DNA of 64,000 nt from UBA6544 sp038131165 (GCA_038131165.1 JAYPOZ010000007.1:1-64000), one strand, 5' to 3'; shown: positions 8,760 to 18,119, numbered from the stretch's first letter. The notes: generated from the sequence alone by a model not told the origin. Numbers and translations are program-made.

Positions 8760-9256
8760 GGATTGATCACCCGGTGCATGTCGAGAACCGGTGTCGGATG
8801 TCCCGTTTGGCAAAGCATATCGTGGACCTGTCCCCTATGGTGCGTCTGATGGTTGAAAAAATGCGCGAACAGCAGCATCGCCGGATCTTCCAAGTTGCGG
8901 CCCTCGTTGTTGATATACCGGATCGTGCCTTCGAAGAACGAGCTGTCGAGCCGTTTGACGAATCCGCTGATTCGCGCATCCTCGGCCTCCCGAGCTTTGC
9001 GCACTGCGGCAAACTCCTCGTAGAGAGTTTGATCCAGGCCGGTCGATGGCGCCGAGCCGCCTTCGAAGCGCGCCATCCAGATCCGGTCCCCCACCATGAG
9101 ATGATTGAGCGTGCCGTGAATACTGGCAAAGAAACCCTTGCGGTCGCGTTTGCGCTCCGTATCCGAGAGACCCTCGCAGGCTTCGTAGAGGCGATGGTTG
9201 GCGCCGGCGTTGTAGCGGGCGAGCATTCGGTAATGGTCGAGCAGGGGGTGGGTCAT
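8756..9256 (-). CDS. DinB family protein
   Basis: A 166-residue four-helix-bundle protein of the DinB/YfiT superfamily. The likely metal triad is visible: H52 in LNHLMVGD, and H136 and H140 in FNHQTHHRGQ. Several relatives are thiol-dependent S-transferases using mycothiol, bacillithiol or glutathione; most are uncharacterised. It is translationally coupled to the phosphoesterase-HAD gene through a 4-base overlap and lies 55 bp after threonine aldolase, so it is probably part of one minus-strand operon. Confidence 0.88.
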   Translation of the reverse strand: MTHPLLDHYRMLARYNAGANHRLYEACEGLSDTERKRDRKGFFASIHGTLNHLMVGDRIWMARFEGGSAPSTGLDQTLYEEFAAVRKAREAEDARISGFVKRLDSSFFEGTIRYINNEGRNLEDPAMLLFAHFFNHQTHHRGQVHDMLCQTGHPTPVLDMHRVINP

Positions 9257-9311
9257 GGTTTCCGCAGATTAGGATATCGCCGGGGAGCGGGGCAAACTCG
9301 GAATGCCCGGC

Positions 9312-10340
9312 CTATGCGCCCGAGAGATGCCGGGCGAGACCGGCGCAAAGCGCGTCGCCGCTCTCCGGATTAACACCGAGATGGGTGACCGCGCGGATTC
9401 GGTCCGCGCCGAAGGCGCCGACCAACACACCGTCCGCGCGAAGTCTGTCCGCCAGTTCCGGCGCCGCAAGGGCGCCGGGCTGCAGATCGAAGATGATGAT
9501 ATTCGTCTGGACCGGCAACACGCGGCGGATTCCGGGCAGCCGGGCGATCCGGTCGGCGATGGAGGCGGCGAGCGCGTGATCGTCGGCTAGTCGGTCGACA
9601 TTGTGATCGAGCGCATAGTGGCACATTGCCGTGACGATGCCGGACTGCCGAAGGGCGCCGCCGATGCGCTGTTTCACCCGCCAGGCCCGGCCGATGAAGT
9701 CCCGCGAGCCCGCCAGGACGGCACCGATGGGAGCGCCCAGTCCCTTGCTGAAGTCGATCCAGCAGGAATCGTAGCCTTCGGTCCATTCCGTCGCGGGAAT
9801 GCCGCTTTTCACCACGGCGTTCATCAGGCGTGCGCCATCCATGTGGGTTGCGATGCCAAATTGCTTTGCGATCTCGGCCACGCCCCTGATTTTCTCCAGT
9901 GGCCAGATTGCGCCGCCGCCGAAATTCGCCGTCTGTTCGACGCTGATCAGCCGTGTCTCGGGCGCATAACGCGATGCGGGACGAATGGCCGCGCGTGCCT
10001 GTTCGGGGGCGAAGATGCCGTTCTCGCCGTCGATGGCGTTGATCATGGCGCCGCTCATTGCCGCCGGTCCGCCGGTCTCGAAGTTGATCAAATGACAGGT
10101 GCGCTCGCAGATCACCTCGTCGCCGGGCGACGTGTGCACGTTGATTGCGATCTCGTTGCACATGGTCCCGGACGGCAGGAAGACGGCGGCCTCCTTGCCG
10201 AGCAGTTCGGCGACGCGGGCGCATAACGCAAGCGTCGTCGGGTCGCCGTCGCTCTGCTCGTCGCCGACCGGCGCGTCCAGCGCCGCCTCGCGCATGGCCC
10301 GGCTCGGAATGGTATGCGTATCGGAATAGAAATCGTGCAT
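9312..10340 (-). CDS. ltaE: low-specificity L-threonine aldolase
   Basis: A fold-type I PLP enzyme that cleaves L-threonine or allo-threonine to glycine and acetaldehyde, often accepting other beta-hydroxy amino acids. Family landmarks are present: YSDTHT at the N-terminus, PSGTMCN, the D-containing MDGARL and the PLP lysine in DFSKGLGAPIG. Length is normal. The ATG at 10340 is preferred because it starts directly before the conserved FYSDT segment; an in-frame ATG 12 bases upstream (10352) is possible. It lies 34-45 bp after the hydroxylase gene and 55 bp before DinB. Confidence 0.88.
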   Translation of the reverse strand: MHDFYSDTHTIPSRAMREAALDAPVGDEQSDGDPTTLALCARVAELLGKEAAVFLPSGTMCNEIAINVHTSPGDEVICERTCHLINFETGGPAAMSGAMINAIDGENGIFAPEQARAAIRPASRYAPETRLISVEQTANFGGGAIWPLEKIRGVAEIAKQFGIATHMDGARLMNAVVKSGIPATEWTEGYDSCWIDFSKGLGAPIGAVLAGSRDFIGRAWRVKQRIGGALRQSGIVTAMCHYALDHNVDRLADDHALAASIADRIARLPGIRRVLPVQTNIIIFDLQPGALAAPELADRLRADGVLVGAFGADRIRAVTHLGVNPESGDALCAGLARHLSGA

Positions 10341-10385
10341 GGGTTCTCTCATTGGATGGCGGCGACATGCTTTCCGTGGGGCCGT

Positions 10386-11201
10386 TCAGGACGCGCCGAG
10401 CATCTTCCAGCGCCGGTAAAAGATGCTGCGGCTTTGCTGCGAGACGGCGGCCAGCGGCCGCAGCAGGGCGGACAGGAGCCGCGGGTAGGGCGAAGGCCGC
10501 ATCACGTCCATGAAGACGCAATACCGCCGTCCCTCCTTCTCGTTGACCGAGCGGTGGATCAGCGTGTCGTCGAAAATGAACAGCGGATCTTCATGCCAAT
10601 AATGCTTGGTGTGTCCGCATTCGATGAACACGTCCGGGCTTTCGGCCGGCGTCAGATTGTAGAGAATTCGCAGGGTCAGCCGCAGCGGGCCAAAATGTGC
10701 CGTCGTCGATTCGTTGCCGTCGAAGACGGAGACCGCGATGGTCCGGAGATGCTCGAACGGTTTGTTGAACTCGGCGATATCCCGGTTGTAGGGTTTGCCG
10801 AACCAGCGGTAGACGTACATGCCGCGCCGTTCCGTGCCGAGTTCCTTGTCGATCCGTTCGATGATGGTGTCTTTGTTGGCATCGAAGACCGACAGCACCT
10901 CAGAGATTTCGCGGTGGGCCTCCTCCGAGAAATCCTCCAGGCGGTAAATCCGCCGGTTTCGGTAGCAGAACAGGTCGACCAGTAGATTGAAGGGCGCGAA
11001 GAGCCACGCCGTGAAAAAGCCGTTTCCGAAGAAATAGCGGTCGAACAGTTCGAAGGTCTTGCGCTCGTTGCGCCAAAGATCGATCAGGCCCAAGGCGATG
11101 TAGGTGAGCGCGAAATACGGAATCAAGAGGAGCGCTGCCGCCACGCCGATGACGGTGAGCGCGGTCTTCTTCAGTCGCTTCTTGTGTCGGCGAAACTTCA
11201 T
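10386..11201 (-). CDS. aspartyl/asparaginyl beta-hydroxylase family oxygenase, membrane-anchored
   Basis: A Fe(II)/2-oxoglutarate oxygenase of the Asp/Asn beta-hydroxylase fold, a family that includes lipid A hydroxylase LpxO. Residues 13-35 form a membrane anchor after a very basic N-terminus (MKFRRHKKRLKK). The catalytic domain has H169 in TTAHFGPL and H216 in DDTLIHRSVN, 47 apart as expected for the two iron-ligand histidines, and R225/R226 for 2-oxoglutarate. The ATG at 11201 has an AAAGG Shine-Dalgarno; the frame extends 20 codons upstream without one. The substrate cannot be told: lipid A-like lipids or a peptide. Confidence 0.8.
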   Translation of the reverse strand: MKFRRHKKRLKKTALTVIGVAAALLLIPYFALTYIALGLIDLWRNERKTFELFDRYFFGNGFFTAWLFAPFNLLVDLFCYRNRRIYRLEDFSEEAHREISEVLSVFDANKDTIIERIDKELGTERRGMYVYRWFGKPYNRDIAEFNKPFEHLRTIAVSVFDGNESTTAHFGPLRLTLRILYNLTPAESPDVFIECGHTKHYWHEDPLFIFDDTLIHRSVNEKEGRRYCVFMDVMRPSPYPRLLSALLRPLAAVSQQSRSIFYRRWKMLGAS

Positions 11202-11299
11202 CGCTGGCCTTTCGCGGCTTTCCGCGCTCGCCGGAAACGGGCGGCCCCCCATATTAAGCACAATCCTCCGTCAAACATCAGCCTTCTGGGAGACCTCCA

Positions 11300-12343
11300 G
11301 TGAGCGAGCACGATAGCACTACCCGATTTGGACGGATCACGCCACCGAACAAGGACTGGCTGGCGAAGGCGCCGGCGGAACCGGTGTTGGAGCCGGACCT
11401 TCCCATCGTCGACACGCATCATCACCTCTGGGATCACCCGCACCGGTATCGTTATCTGCTCGACGAATTCCTCGCCGACCTGGCGACCGGCCACAACGTC
11501 ACGCAGACCGTCTTCGTGCAATGTCACGCGATGTACCGCGCCGAGGGACCGGAGGAACTGCGGCCGCTCGGCGAGACGGAATTCGTTGCCGGAGTCGCGG
11601 CGATGAGCGAGAGCGGACGCTATGGCGGGACGCGGGTCGCCGCCGGGATCGTGGGATTTGCCGACCTCACGTTGGGCGACCGGCTCGACGCGCTGCTGGA
11701 GGCGCATATCGCGCTCGGCGGCGGGCGCTTTCGCGGGGTGCGGCATTCGGGCGCCTGGGACGCGGACCCGGTCATCGGCAACGGTCACCCGGCCGCCGGT
11801 CTCTATGCCCGGCCGGAATTCGGCGCCGGACTCGACCGGCTCACCGCGCACGGCCTGTCGCTCGATGCCTGGGTCTTCCATACGCAGCTGGGCGAAGTCC
11901 TGAACCTTGCCCGTGCCCATCCCGACGCCAATATCGTCCTCTGTCACTGCGGCGGGCCGCTCGGCTACGGCCCCTATGCCGGCAAGCGGGAGGCGGTGCG
12001 GGCGCACTGGCTGCGGTCGATCAGGGAGATCGCCGGCTGCCCCAATGTCAGCGTGAAACTCGGCGGCATGATGATGCGTCTTGCCGCCTACGATTACGGC
12101 GCCTTGCCGGCCCCGCCCTCGTCCGAAGAACTGGCGGATTATTGGCGGCCCTTTATCGAGCCGTGCATCGAGCTGTTCGGGCCCGAGCGCTGCATGGTGG
12201 AGAGCAATTTCCCGGTCGAGAAGATGGGCATCGGCTATGCGGCGCTATGGAACGCCTTCAAGCGGATCGCAGCGGGTGCCTCGACCGCAGAGAAGAGCGC
12301 GATCTTCAGCGGCACCGCGCGGCGGGTCTATCGGCTGCCGTAG
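11300..12343 (+). CDS. amidohydrolase family (COG3618-type) hydrolase
   Basis: A TIM-barrel metal-dependent hydrolase of the amidohydrolase-2 type. DTHHHLWD (about residues 38-45) gives the first metal-binding histidines, FRGVRHS and LCHCGGP continue the family pattern, and MVESNFPVEK is the usual C-terminal motif with the acidic residue shifted. Relatives hydrolyse lactones or decarboxylate aromatic and sugar acids. The start is a GTG with a GGGAG Shine-Dalgarno. It is transcribed divergently from the hydroxylase gene and convergently to the 2-hydroxyacid dehydrogenase, 7 bp from its end. Confidence 0.82.
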   Translation: MSEHDSTTRFGRITPPNKDWLAKAPAEPVLEPDLPIVDTHHHLWDHPHRYRYLLDEFLADLATGHNVTQTVFVQCHAMYRAEGPEELRPLGETEFVAGVAAMSESGRYGGTRVAAGIVGFADLTLGDRLDALLEAHIALGGGRFRGVRHSGAWDADPVIGNGHPAAGLYARPEFGAGLDRLTAHGLSLDAWVFHTQLGEVLNLARAHPDANIVLCHCGGPLGYGPYAGKREAVRAHWLRSIREIAGCPNVSVKLGGMMMRLAAYDYGALPAPPSSEELADYWRPFIEPCIELFGPERCMVESNFPVEKMGIGYAALWNAFKRIAAGASTAEKSAIFSGTARRVYRLP

Positions 12344-12350
12344 CGTTCGC

Positions 12351-13286
12351 TCAATACCCGGCGGCGATATCGATTTCCTGCAACAGGCCGCCACCCGCCG
12401 CCAGGCTTTCGAGATTGAGCGCGAGTTCGCCCACCAGCTGGCGCACGGTCGGCCGCCGCGCCACATGCGGCATGACCGTGACCTTCGGGTGCGTCCAGAG
12501 CGGGCTTTCCGGCGGCAGCGGTTCCGGCCAGAGCGCGTCGAGGGAGGCATGGCCGAGCTGTCCCGCATCGAGGGCCGCGATCAGGTCCGCGTCGACCACG
12601 TGGCGGCCGCGCCCGACATTCACCAGCTTCGCCCCCTTCGGCATCATCGCGAAGGTGCGGGCGCAGAAAATCCCCTCGGTCTCGGCCGTCAGCGGCAGCA
12701 GGCAGACGGCAATGTCGGTCTGGCCGAGGAATGTCTCGAGCTGGTCCGGGCCGTGGAACACCGGAATGTCCGCGTCTGGTTTCGGCGAACGGGTCCAGGC
12801 CGTCACCGGAAAGCCCAGCTGCTTCAGGATCAGCGCCGGTGCGGTCGCCATCATGCCGAGGCCGAGAAAACCGATGCGCCGCTGCTCGGGCCGGGCGATG
12901 GGCGCCTGGGACCATTCCTTGCGCGCCTGGCGGGCCTGATATTCCGGCATCTCGCGGTGGAGCCGCAGCACGTGCATGACGACGTATTCGGTCATCATCG
13001 GATCGCCGCCGGAGGGTTCCAGCTTGCCGAGCGGGACGCGGGGCAGGCGCGGATGCTTTACGAAGCTCTCGACCCCGGCCGAACGGGTGAACATCGCCTT
13101 CAGATTGGGGAAATCGGGCAATACGTCGAAATCCGGCCGCATGAAGGCGAGGTAGTCGATCTCCGCCGGATCGCCCGCGTCGGGCCAGATGCGCAAGGGG
13201 TGGTCCGGGACCAATTCGCGGCAGACCGCATGCCACTCGCCGGCATCTCCGATATGCCGGTCGAGGTTCTGAATGAGCAGGGTCAT
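12351..13286 (-). CDS. D-2-hydroxyacid dehydrogenase, glyoxylate/hydroxypyruvate reductase A type
   Basis: An NAD(P)-dependent 2-hydroxyacid dehydrogenase of the GhrA class, 311 residues. The Rossmann motif GFLGLGMMATA lies at about 139-149. Catalytic residues are R226 (NVGRGRHVVD), E255 (ALWPEPLP) and H274 (VMPHVAR). The second glycine-motif residue is altered (A147), as in some GhrA proteins. The ATG at 13286 overlaps the stop of the dienelactone hydrolase gene by 4 bases, so the two are translationally coupled. Probable reaction: reduction of glyoxylate, hydroxypyruvate or a related 2-keto acid. Confidence 0.87.
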   Translation of the reverse strand: MTLLIQNLDRHIGDAGEWHAVCRELVPDHPLRIWPDAGDPAEIDYLAFMRPDFDVLPDFPNLKAMFTRSAGVESFVKHPRLPRVPLGKLEPSGGDPMMTEYVVMHVLRLHREMPEYQARQARKEWSQAPIARPEQRRIGFLGLGMMATAPALILKQLGFPVTAWTRSPKPDADIPVFHGPDQLETFLGQTDIAVCLLPLTAETEGIFCARTFAMMPKGAKLVNVGRGRHVVDADLIAALDAGQLGHASLDALWPEPLPPESPLWTHPKVTVMPHVARRPTVRQLVGELALNLESLAAGGGLLQEIDIAAGY

Positions 13287-14020
13287 GAAGCGGCGACCGG
13301 GCCGAGATGCCGTCCCATGAAGGCGAGAACTTTCTCCCAGGCGTCCTCGCTCGCCTCCTCGCGGTAGCGTTCCGGAATGCTGAAGGACTGGAAAGCGTGT
13401 CCCGCATTGTCGTAGCGGTGGAAGTCGTGCGGCACCCCTGCCGCTTCGAGTGCCGCCTCGTAATCGTTCACGTCTTCCGGCGAGGGGTTCTGGTCCTCGT
13501 TGCCAAAATAGCCCGCGACCGGGCATTTGATGTTGCCGGCAAGTTCGATCGCCGGTGGCGTGCCCGGCCCCATCGGCAGCTTGATGCGCCCGCCGTAGAA
13601 CACCGCGCAGGCCTTCAGCTTCGGATTGTGGCAAGCGCCGAGCCAGGCGACCCGCCCGCCCCAGCAATGGCCGAGAATGCCGATGCGCTCGCCGTCGACG
13701 CTGTCCTGCGCCGCCAAATGGTCGAAGGTCGCCTGAAGGTCGAGCGTCGTCCAGTCGTCGCGGAATGCGTCGCGCTTGATCTGGATGTCGTCGGACTTGT
13801 CCCACCAGTGGAAGATGAACGGGACCGCGACCGCGAAACCGGCCTCCGCATAGCGCTTCGCCTGTTCCGTCGTAATGGTATCGTTCTCCAGCCCGGTATG
13901 GCCGACCGGAATGTGCTGCGCCTGGATGAGTCCCGGGTGCGGCCCCGGCCCGTCCGGCAAATACATGAAGATTTCCATCGGACTGCCGTTGACGGTCACG
14001 GTATCGATGCGGTGTTGCAT
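13283..14020 (-). CDS. dienelactone hydrolase family protein
   Basis: An alpha/beta-hydrolase of 245 residues with a cysteine nucleophile. The triad is C119 in GHCWGG, D176 in GNEDQNPS and H208 in NAGHAF, the classical dienelactone-hydrolase arrangement. Such enzymes open lactone rings or cleave small esters. Coupling to a 2-hydroxyacid dehydrogenase by an ATGA overlap suggests the two act in sequence, for example lactone opening followed by oxidation or reduction of a hydroxy/keto acid. This is inference. Confidence 0.88.
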   Translation of the reverse strand: MQHRIDTVTVNGSPMEIFMYLPDGPGPHPGLIQAQHIPVGHTGLENDTITTEQAKRYAEAGFAVAVPFIFHWWDKSDDIQIKRDAFRDDWTTLDLQATFDHLAAQDSVDGERIGILGHCWGGRVAWLGACHNPKLKACAVFYGGRIKLPMGPGTPPAIELAGNIKCPVAGYFGNEDQNPSPEDVNDYEAALEAAGVPHDFHRYDNAGHAFQSFSIPERYREEASEDAWEKVLAFMGRHLGPVAAS

Positions 14021-14160
14021 GCGCGTTGTCCTCCCCTGAGAGCTGTGCGGGCGTCTGGCCCGGTTTCGGGAACTATATCACCGGGGCGGAAAGCCGAAAG
14101 CGGGAATGGCGGTCCGCGGCGGGACTCGGGTCCGACTTTTGCCGCCGCATCCCGAGGCAG

Positions 14161-14613
14161 CTAAATCAGCCCGCGCGCCGCGCCGGCCTCGAAGACCACG
14201 GCGCGCTTGATGTCGAGCAGCGGGGTGCCGTCGAGGCAGTCCATGCCGCGGACGTCGACTTCGTTGGCGCGCACCTCTATGACGGGCACGACGATGGCGG
14301 CGATCGGGTTCGGGCGGTTGGGGGTGCGGAGCGCGAAGACGCCGACTTCCGGGCGATCCGGCCGTGCTGGACGGCGCAGCCAGTCGCGCCGTGCCCGATC
14401 GAGCCAATAGAGCACGAGCACGTGGCTCTCCTGCTCCAGTCCCAACAGCCCGTCCGCATAGGCGGGATCGAGCGCCAAGGTGCACAAAGCCGGATTGTCG
14501 TGCACGGTCCTGGGGCAGTCCTGCAGGCGTTTGTAGGGCGTGCGGACCGCGCCGATGATCGTGCAATCGACGGTGCGGAGCGGCCGATCTGCGTCTAAGT
14601 CGGATGCCGGCAT
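14161..14613 (-). CDS. TrmO/TsaA-type tRNA (N6-threonylcarbamoyladenosine) methyltransferase
   Basis: A 150-residue member of the TrmO (UPF0066/TsaA) family, beta-barrel SAM-dependent methyltransferases. E. coli TrmO methylates t6A at tRNA position 37. The hallmark TPNRPNPIA is present, followed by DVRGMDCLDGTPLLDIK. Members in other phyla include enzymes with different substrates, so the tRNA role is likely but not certain. It lacks the C-terminal extension of the E. coli protein, as is common in short alphaproteobacterial forms. It starts 30 bp after the stop of the molybdopterin subunit, on the same strand. Confidence 0.82.
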   Translation of the reverse strand: MPASDLDADRPLRTVDCTIIGAVRTPYKRLQDCPRTVHDNPALCTLALDPAYADGLLGLEQESHVLVLYWLDRARRDWLRRPARPDRPEVGVFALRTPNRPNPIAAIVVPVIEVRANEVDVRGMDCLDGTPLLDIKRAVVFEAGAARGLI

Positions 14614-14643
14614 ATCACATTCCCCGCAAAGGCGTCGCTTGCC

Positions 14644-16974
14644 CTACCCCCGCGCCGCCCGGATCGCGTTCCACACCCGCTCCGGCGTCGCCGGCATGTC
14701 CAGCGTCTTTACGCCCGCCGGGCGCAGCGCGTCGACAATGGCGTTCATCAGGGCCGGCATGGCGCCGACGCAGCCGGCCTCGCCCGCGCCCTTGATGCCC
14801 ATCGGGTTGGTCGGGGTCGGCGCGTCCTCGTTCACGGCGGACTCGAAATTCGGCACCGTGTCGGCGCGCGGCATGACGTAGTCCATGAACGAGCCGGTGA
14901 CCGGCTGGCCGGAGCGGTCCCACTGCACGTCCTCGAACAAGATCTGGCCGACCCCCTGGACGATGCCGCCGTGAAGCTGGCCGTCGAGCAGGAGCGGGTT
15001 CAAGACCGTGCCGACATCGTCGACCGCGACGTAGCGGGCGATCTCCAGCACCCCGGTCTCGGGATCGACCTCGACCTCGGCGACGTGGCAGCCGTTCGGG
15101 TATGTGGGCGCGGGCGGGCGCCAGGACGCCCATTCGTTGAGCCCCACGTCCATGCCGGGAGGGGCGGTCATGAAGTTCTGCAGCAGCTTGGCGCAGTCGA
15201 CCAGGCTCACCGACCGGTCGGTGCCGGCGACGGTGAAGTGCCCGTCGGCGAACTCGATGTCGCCTTCCGCCGTCTCCAGGTGATGCGCCGCCATGCGCCG
15301 CGCCTTCTCGATCACCTTGTCGGCGGCCATCATCAGCGAGGCGCCGCCGACCCCCGAGGAGCGCGAACCGAAAGTGCCGGTTCCCGCCATGCCGTGATCG
15401 CTGTCGCCCTGCTGGTAGTGGACCTGCTCGAACTCGAGGCCGAGCCTGTCGGAGAGCATCTGGCGGAACACCGTCTCGTGGCCCTGGCCGTGGTTGTGCG
15501 TCCCCATGACGACGGTCACCGTGCCGGAGGGATCGAAGCGGATTTCCGCCCATTCGGGCCAGCCGCCCGCCGACTGCTCGATGACGTTGGAAATCCCGAT
15601 GCCGCGCAGCTTGCCCCGGGCGCTCGACGCCGCGCGCCGGGCCGCGAAACCGTCGTAGTCGATCATGGCGAGCGCGGTGTCCTGGTTCTTCGCGAACTGG
15701 CCTGATTCGTACTTGAAGGCGAGGCCGGTCTGGAACGGCAGGGCCTCCTCCGGAATGTAATTGCGCCGCCGCAGTTCGGCCGGATCGATGCCGAGCTCCG
15801 CCGCCGCGGTGTCGATGGTGCGCTCCAGCACATAGGCCGCTTCCGGCCGCCCGGCGCCGCGGTAGGGGCCGATCGCCGGCGTGTTGGAGAAGACGGCGGT
15901 GACCCGCGTGTGGATCGCGGGCGTCGTGTAGGTGCCGGCCAGGGTGCCGAGATTGCCGACGCAGGGGTGGGTTCCGAACAGCGATAGGTAAGCGCCGAGA
16001 TTGGCGGTCGTCAGCGCCCGGAAGGCGAGGAACTTGCCGTCCGCGTCGAGCGCCAGTTCCGTCCGCGTGATGTTGTCGCGCGCCTGATCGTCGGCGAGGA
16101 AATGCTCGGAGCGGTCGCCGGTCCATTTCACCGGCCGGCCCAGGTCCTTCGCCGCATGCAGGCACAGGATATTCTCGCAATAGGGTCCGGAGCGCATGCC
16201 GAAGGCACCGCCCATGTCGCGGCTGACGACCCGCAGACGCGACTGCGGGATGCCCAGTACCGGCTCGGCCATCGCCTGGCGCGCGGTGTGCGGGCCCTGG
16301 GTCCCGGTATAAAGGGTGTAGCGCTCCTCGAACCTGTCGTAGTCGCCGATGCAGGCGCGCGGCTCCATCGGCGCCACGGCGACTCGGGTGATGTCGATGT
16401 CGAGCCGGGCGACGTGGTGGGCCGACGCGATGGCCGCGTCGACGGCGGTCTTGTTGCCCTCTTCGTGGACGAAACAGATGTTGTCGGGCGCTTCCTCCCA
16501 GACCACGGGGGCGCCGTCGGCCAGCACTTCGGCGGTCGCCGTCACGGCGGGGCGTTCCTCGTAGTCGACGGCGACGAGTTCCGCCGCATCGCGCGCCTGG
16601 GCATGGCTCTCGGCCACCACGAAGGCGACGTAGTCGCCGACATACTGCACCCGGTCGCGGCGCAGGGGATAGTTCGGCGGGGTGAACATATTGGAGCCGT
16701 CGGCGCGCTGGCGCATCACCAGGCAAGGCAGGACGCCGTAGCCCGCCGCCTCCATGTCGGCACCGGTATAGACCGCGAGCACGCCCGGCGCCGCCAGCGC
16801 CGCCGTCGTGTCGATCGAAAGGATGCGCGCACTGGCATGGGGCGAGCGCACCACATAGCCGTAAGCCTGGCCCGGCCGGTTGAGATCGTCCGAATACTGG
16901 CCGCCGCCCCTTAGCAGGCGCGGGTCCTCCCAACGCGGTACGCCTTGTCCCACTCCGAATTTCGTCATGCTCAT
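14644..16974 (-). CDS. xanthine dehydrogenase family molybdopterin-binding subunit (CoxL form II-like)
   Basis: A large catalytic subunit of the xanthine oxidase/CO-dehydrogenase family, 776 residues. The active-site loop reads PYRGAGR (370-376), the form II version. The Cys of true CO dehydrogenase (form I, AYRCSFR) is absent, so it should not oxidise CO. The catalytic glutamate is in GIKGAGEAG near residue 737. The domain order (N-terminal a/b hammerhead, then two molybdenum-binding domains) is intact. The FAD-binding and [2Fe-2S] subunits normally encoded next to it are missing from both sides, so partners must lie elsewhere. The substrate is unknown. Confidence 0.88.
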   Translation of the reverse strand: MSMTKFGVGQGVPRWEDPRLLRGGGQYSDDLNRPGQAYGYVVRSPHASARILSIDTTAALAAPGVLAVYTGADMEAAGYGVLPCLVMRQRADGSNMFTPPNYPLRRDRVQYVGDYVAFVVAESHAQARDAAELVAVDYEERPAVTATAEVLADGAPVVWEEAPDNICFVHEEGNKTAVDAAIASAHHVARLDIDITRVAVAPMEPRACIGDYDRFEERYTLYTGTQGPHTARQAMAEPVLGIPQSRLRVVSRDMGGAFGMRSGPYCENILCLHAAKDLGRPVKWTGDRSEHFLADDQARDNITRTELALDADGKFLAFRALTTANLGAYLSLFGTHPCVGNLGTLAGTYTTPAIHTRVTAVFSNTPAIGPYRGAGRPEAAYVLERTIDTAAAELGIDPAELRRRNYIPEEALPFQTGLAFKYESGQFAKNQDTALAMIDYDGFAARRAASSARGKLRGIGISNVIEQSAGGWPEWAEIRFDPSGTVTVVMGTHNHGQGHETVFRQMLSDRLGLEFEQVHYQQGDSDHGMAGTGTFGSRSSGVGGASLMMAADKVIEKARRMAAHHLETAEGDIEFADGHFTVAGTDRSVSLVDCAKLLQNFMTAPPGMDVGLNEWASWRPPAPTYPNGCHVAEVEVDPETGVLEIARYVAVDDVGTVLNPLLLDGQLHGGIVQGVGQILFEDVQWDRSGQPVTGSFMDYVMPRADTVPNFESAVNEDAPTPTNPMGIKGAGEAGCVGAMPALMNAIVDALRPAGVKTLDMPATPERVWNAIRAARG

Positions 16975-17072
16975 CCTCGATTTCGGCGCTACGATGTATC
17001 GATGCCCAGAATTACCCCATATCGCCCCGCCGGCAAAGCCCGCGCGGCGGCCCGCCGACGACAGGACCGGTC

Positions 17073-18119
17073 ATGGATCTGATCCCGACGCTGCCGCTCG
17101 CGGCGAACGCCGTATTGTTCGCGGCGCTCGCGGCGGCGATCTGGGTTGCCGGGACCCGGCTCTCGCTCCTGGCGGACGCGATCGGCGACAAGACCGGGGT
17201 CGGGCAGGCGATCATGGGATTGATTTTCCTCGCCGCGATCACCGAACTGCCGGAGCTGGTGACCACCGCCGCTGCCGCCCTCAAGGGCAACGCGGCGCTG
17301 GCGCTCAACAATATGTTCGGCGGCATCGCCATGCAGACGGCGATCCTTGCGGTCGCCGATGCCTCGGTCCTGCACGTCACCCTGACGTCGTTCCCGCGCA
17401 AGTCGACGCCGGTCCTGGAGGCGGCGCTATTGATCCTGCTGCTGGCGGCGATCCTCGCGGTCTCGGCGGTCGGCGATGTGGCGCTGGTCGGCTGGGTCGG
17501 CGCCGGAGTCGTGCTCTTCGCCGTGCTCTATGGCGCGGCGATCGCCGTGCTCGACCGCTACGACACGGCCCATCCGTGGCGCCCCATCGACCTTCCGGGC
17601 ACGGACGAGACCGTGATACCGGCGAGCGAGAAGGGCCTGCGGGCGCGGCGCCTGCGGATTCTGGCGGCCGAATCCTGCGCCGTCGCCGTGGTGATCCTCG
17701 TCTGCGGCGTGACCCTGGTCGAGGTGTGTGAGGATTTGGCGGCGCAGACGGGGCTCGGCAGCAGTTTCATCGGCGCAACGCTGCTGGCGACGACGACGTC
17801 GCTGCCGGAGCTCAGCACCACCATCGCCGCCGCGCGGATGGGCGCCTATACGATGGCGATCTCGAACATCTTCGGCAGCAATATGATCATGGTGCTGGTG
17901 TTGTTCCCGGCGGACATCTTCTACCGCGACGGTTTGATCCTGGACGAGATCGACGGCACGGCGCGGCTCGCCCTGATCGCGGGGATCCTCGTCACCGCGA
18001 TCTACATGATTGGCCTGCTGGTGCGCCGCAAACCGCGCGTGCTCGGCATCGGTCCCGATTCCCTCCTGGTGCTGATCGTCTACGCGGCCTCCGTATGGGG
18101 GTTCTATCAGATGCGGTAA
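17073..18119 (+). CDS. sodium/calcium exchanger family (CaCA) membrane protein
   Basis: A polytopic membrane protein of 348 residues with two inverted alpha-repeats of the Ca2+:cation antiporter family. Repeat one is around TELPELVTTAAAALKGN, followed by NNMFGG. Repeat two is around TSLPELSTTIAAARMG, followed by SNIFGSN. The conserved glutamates of each repeat (ELPE, SLPE) form the ion site. About ten membrane helices are visible, with a cytosolic loop near residues 165-195. Probable role: Na+- or H+-driven Ca2+ export. It stands alone between the divergent molybdopterin gene and the convergent GST gene, 4 bp from the latter. Confidence 0.88.
   Translation: MDLIPTLPLAANAVLFAALAAAIWVAGTRLSLLADAIGDKTGVGQAIMGLIFLAAITELPELVTTAAAALKGNAALALNNMFGGIAMQTAILAVADASVLHVTLTSFPRKSTPVLEAALLILLLAAILAVSAVGDVALVGWVGAGVVLFAVLYGAAIAVLDRYDTAHPWRPIDLPGTDETVIPASEKGLRARRLRILAAESCAVAVVILVCGVTLVEVCEDLAAQTGLGSSFIGATLLATTTSLPELSTTIAAARMGAYTMAISNIFGSNMIMVLVLFPADIFYRDGLILDEIDGTARLALIAGILVTAIYMIGLLVRRKPRVLGIGPDSLLVLIVYAASVWGFYQMR

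Noticed and set aside
14644..16974. CO dehydrogenase large subunit (coxL)
   Set aside because: The Cu-binding Cys loop of form I is absent (PYRGAGR instead), and no coxM/coxS genes are adjacent.
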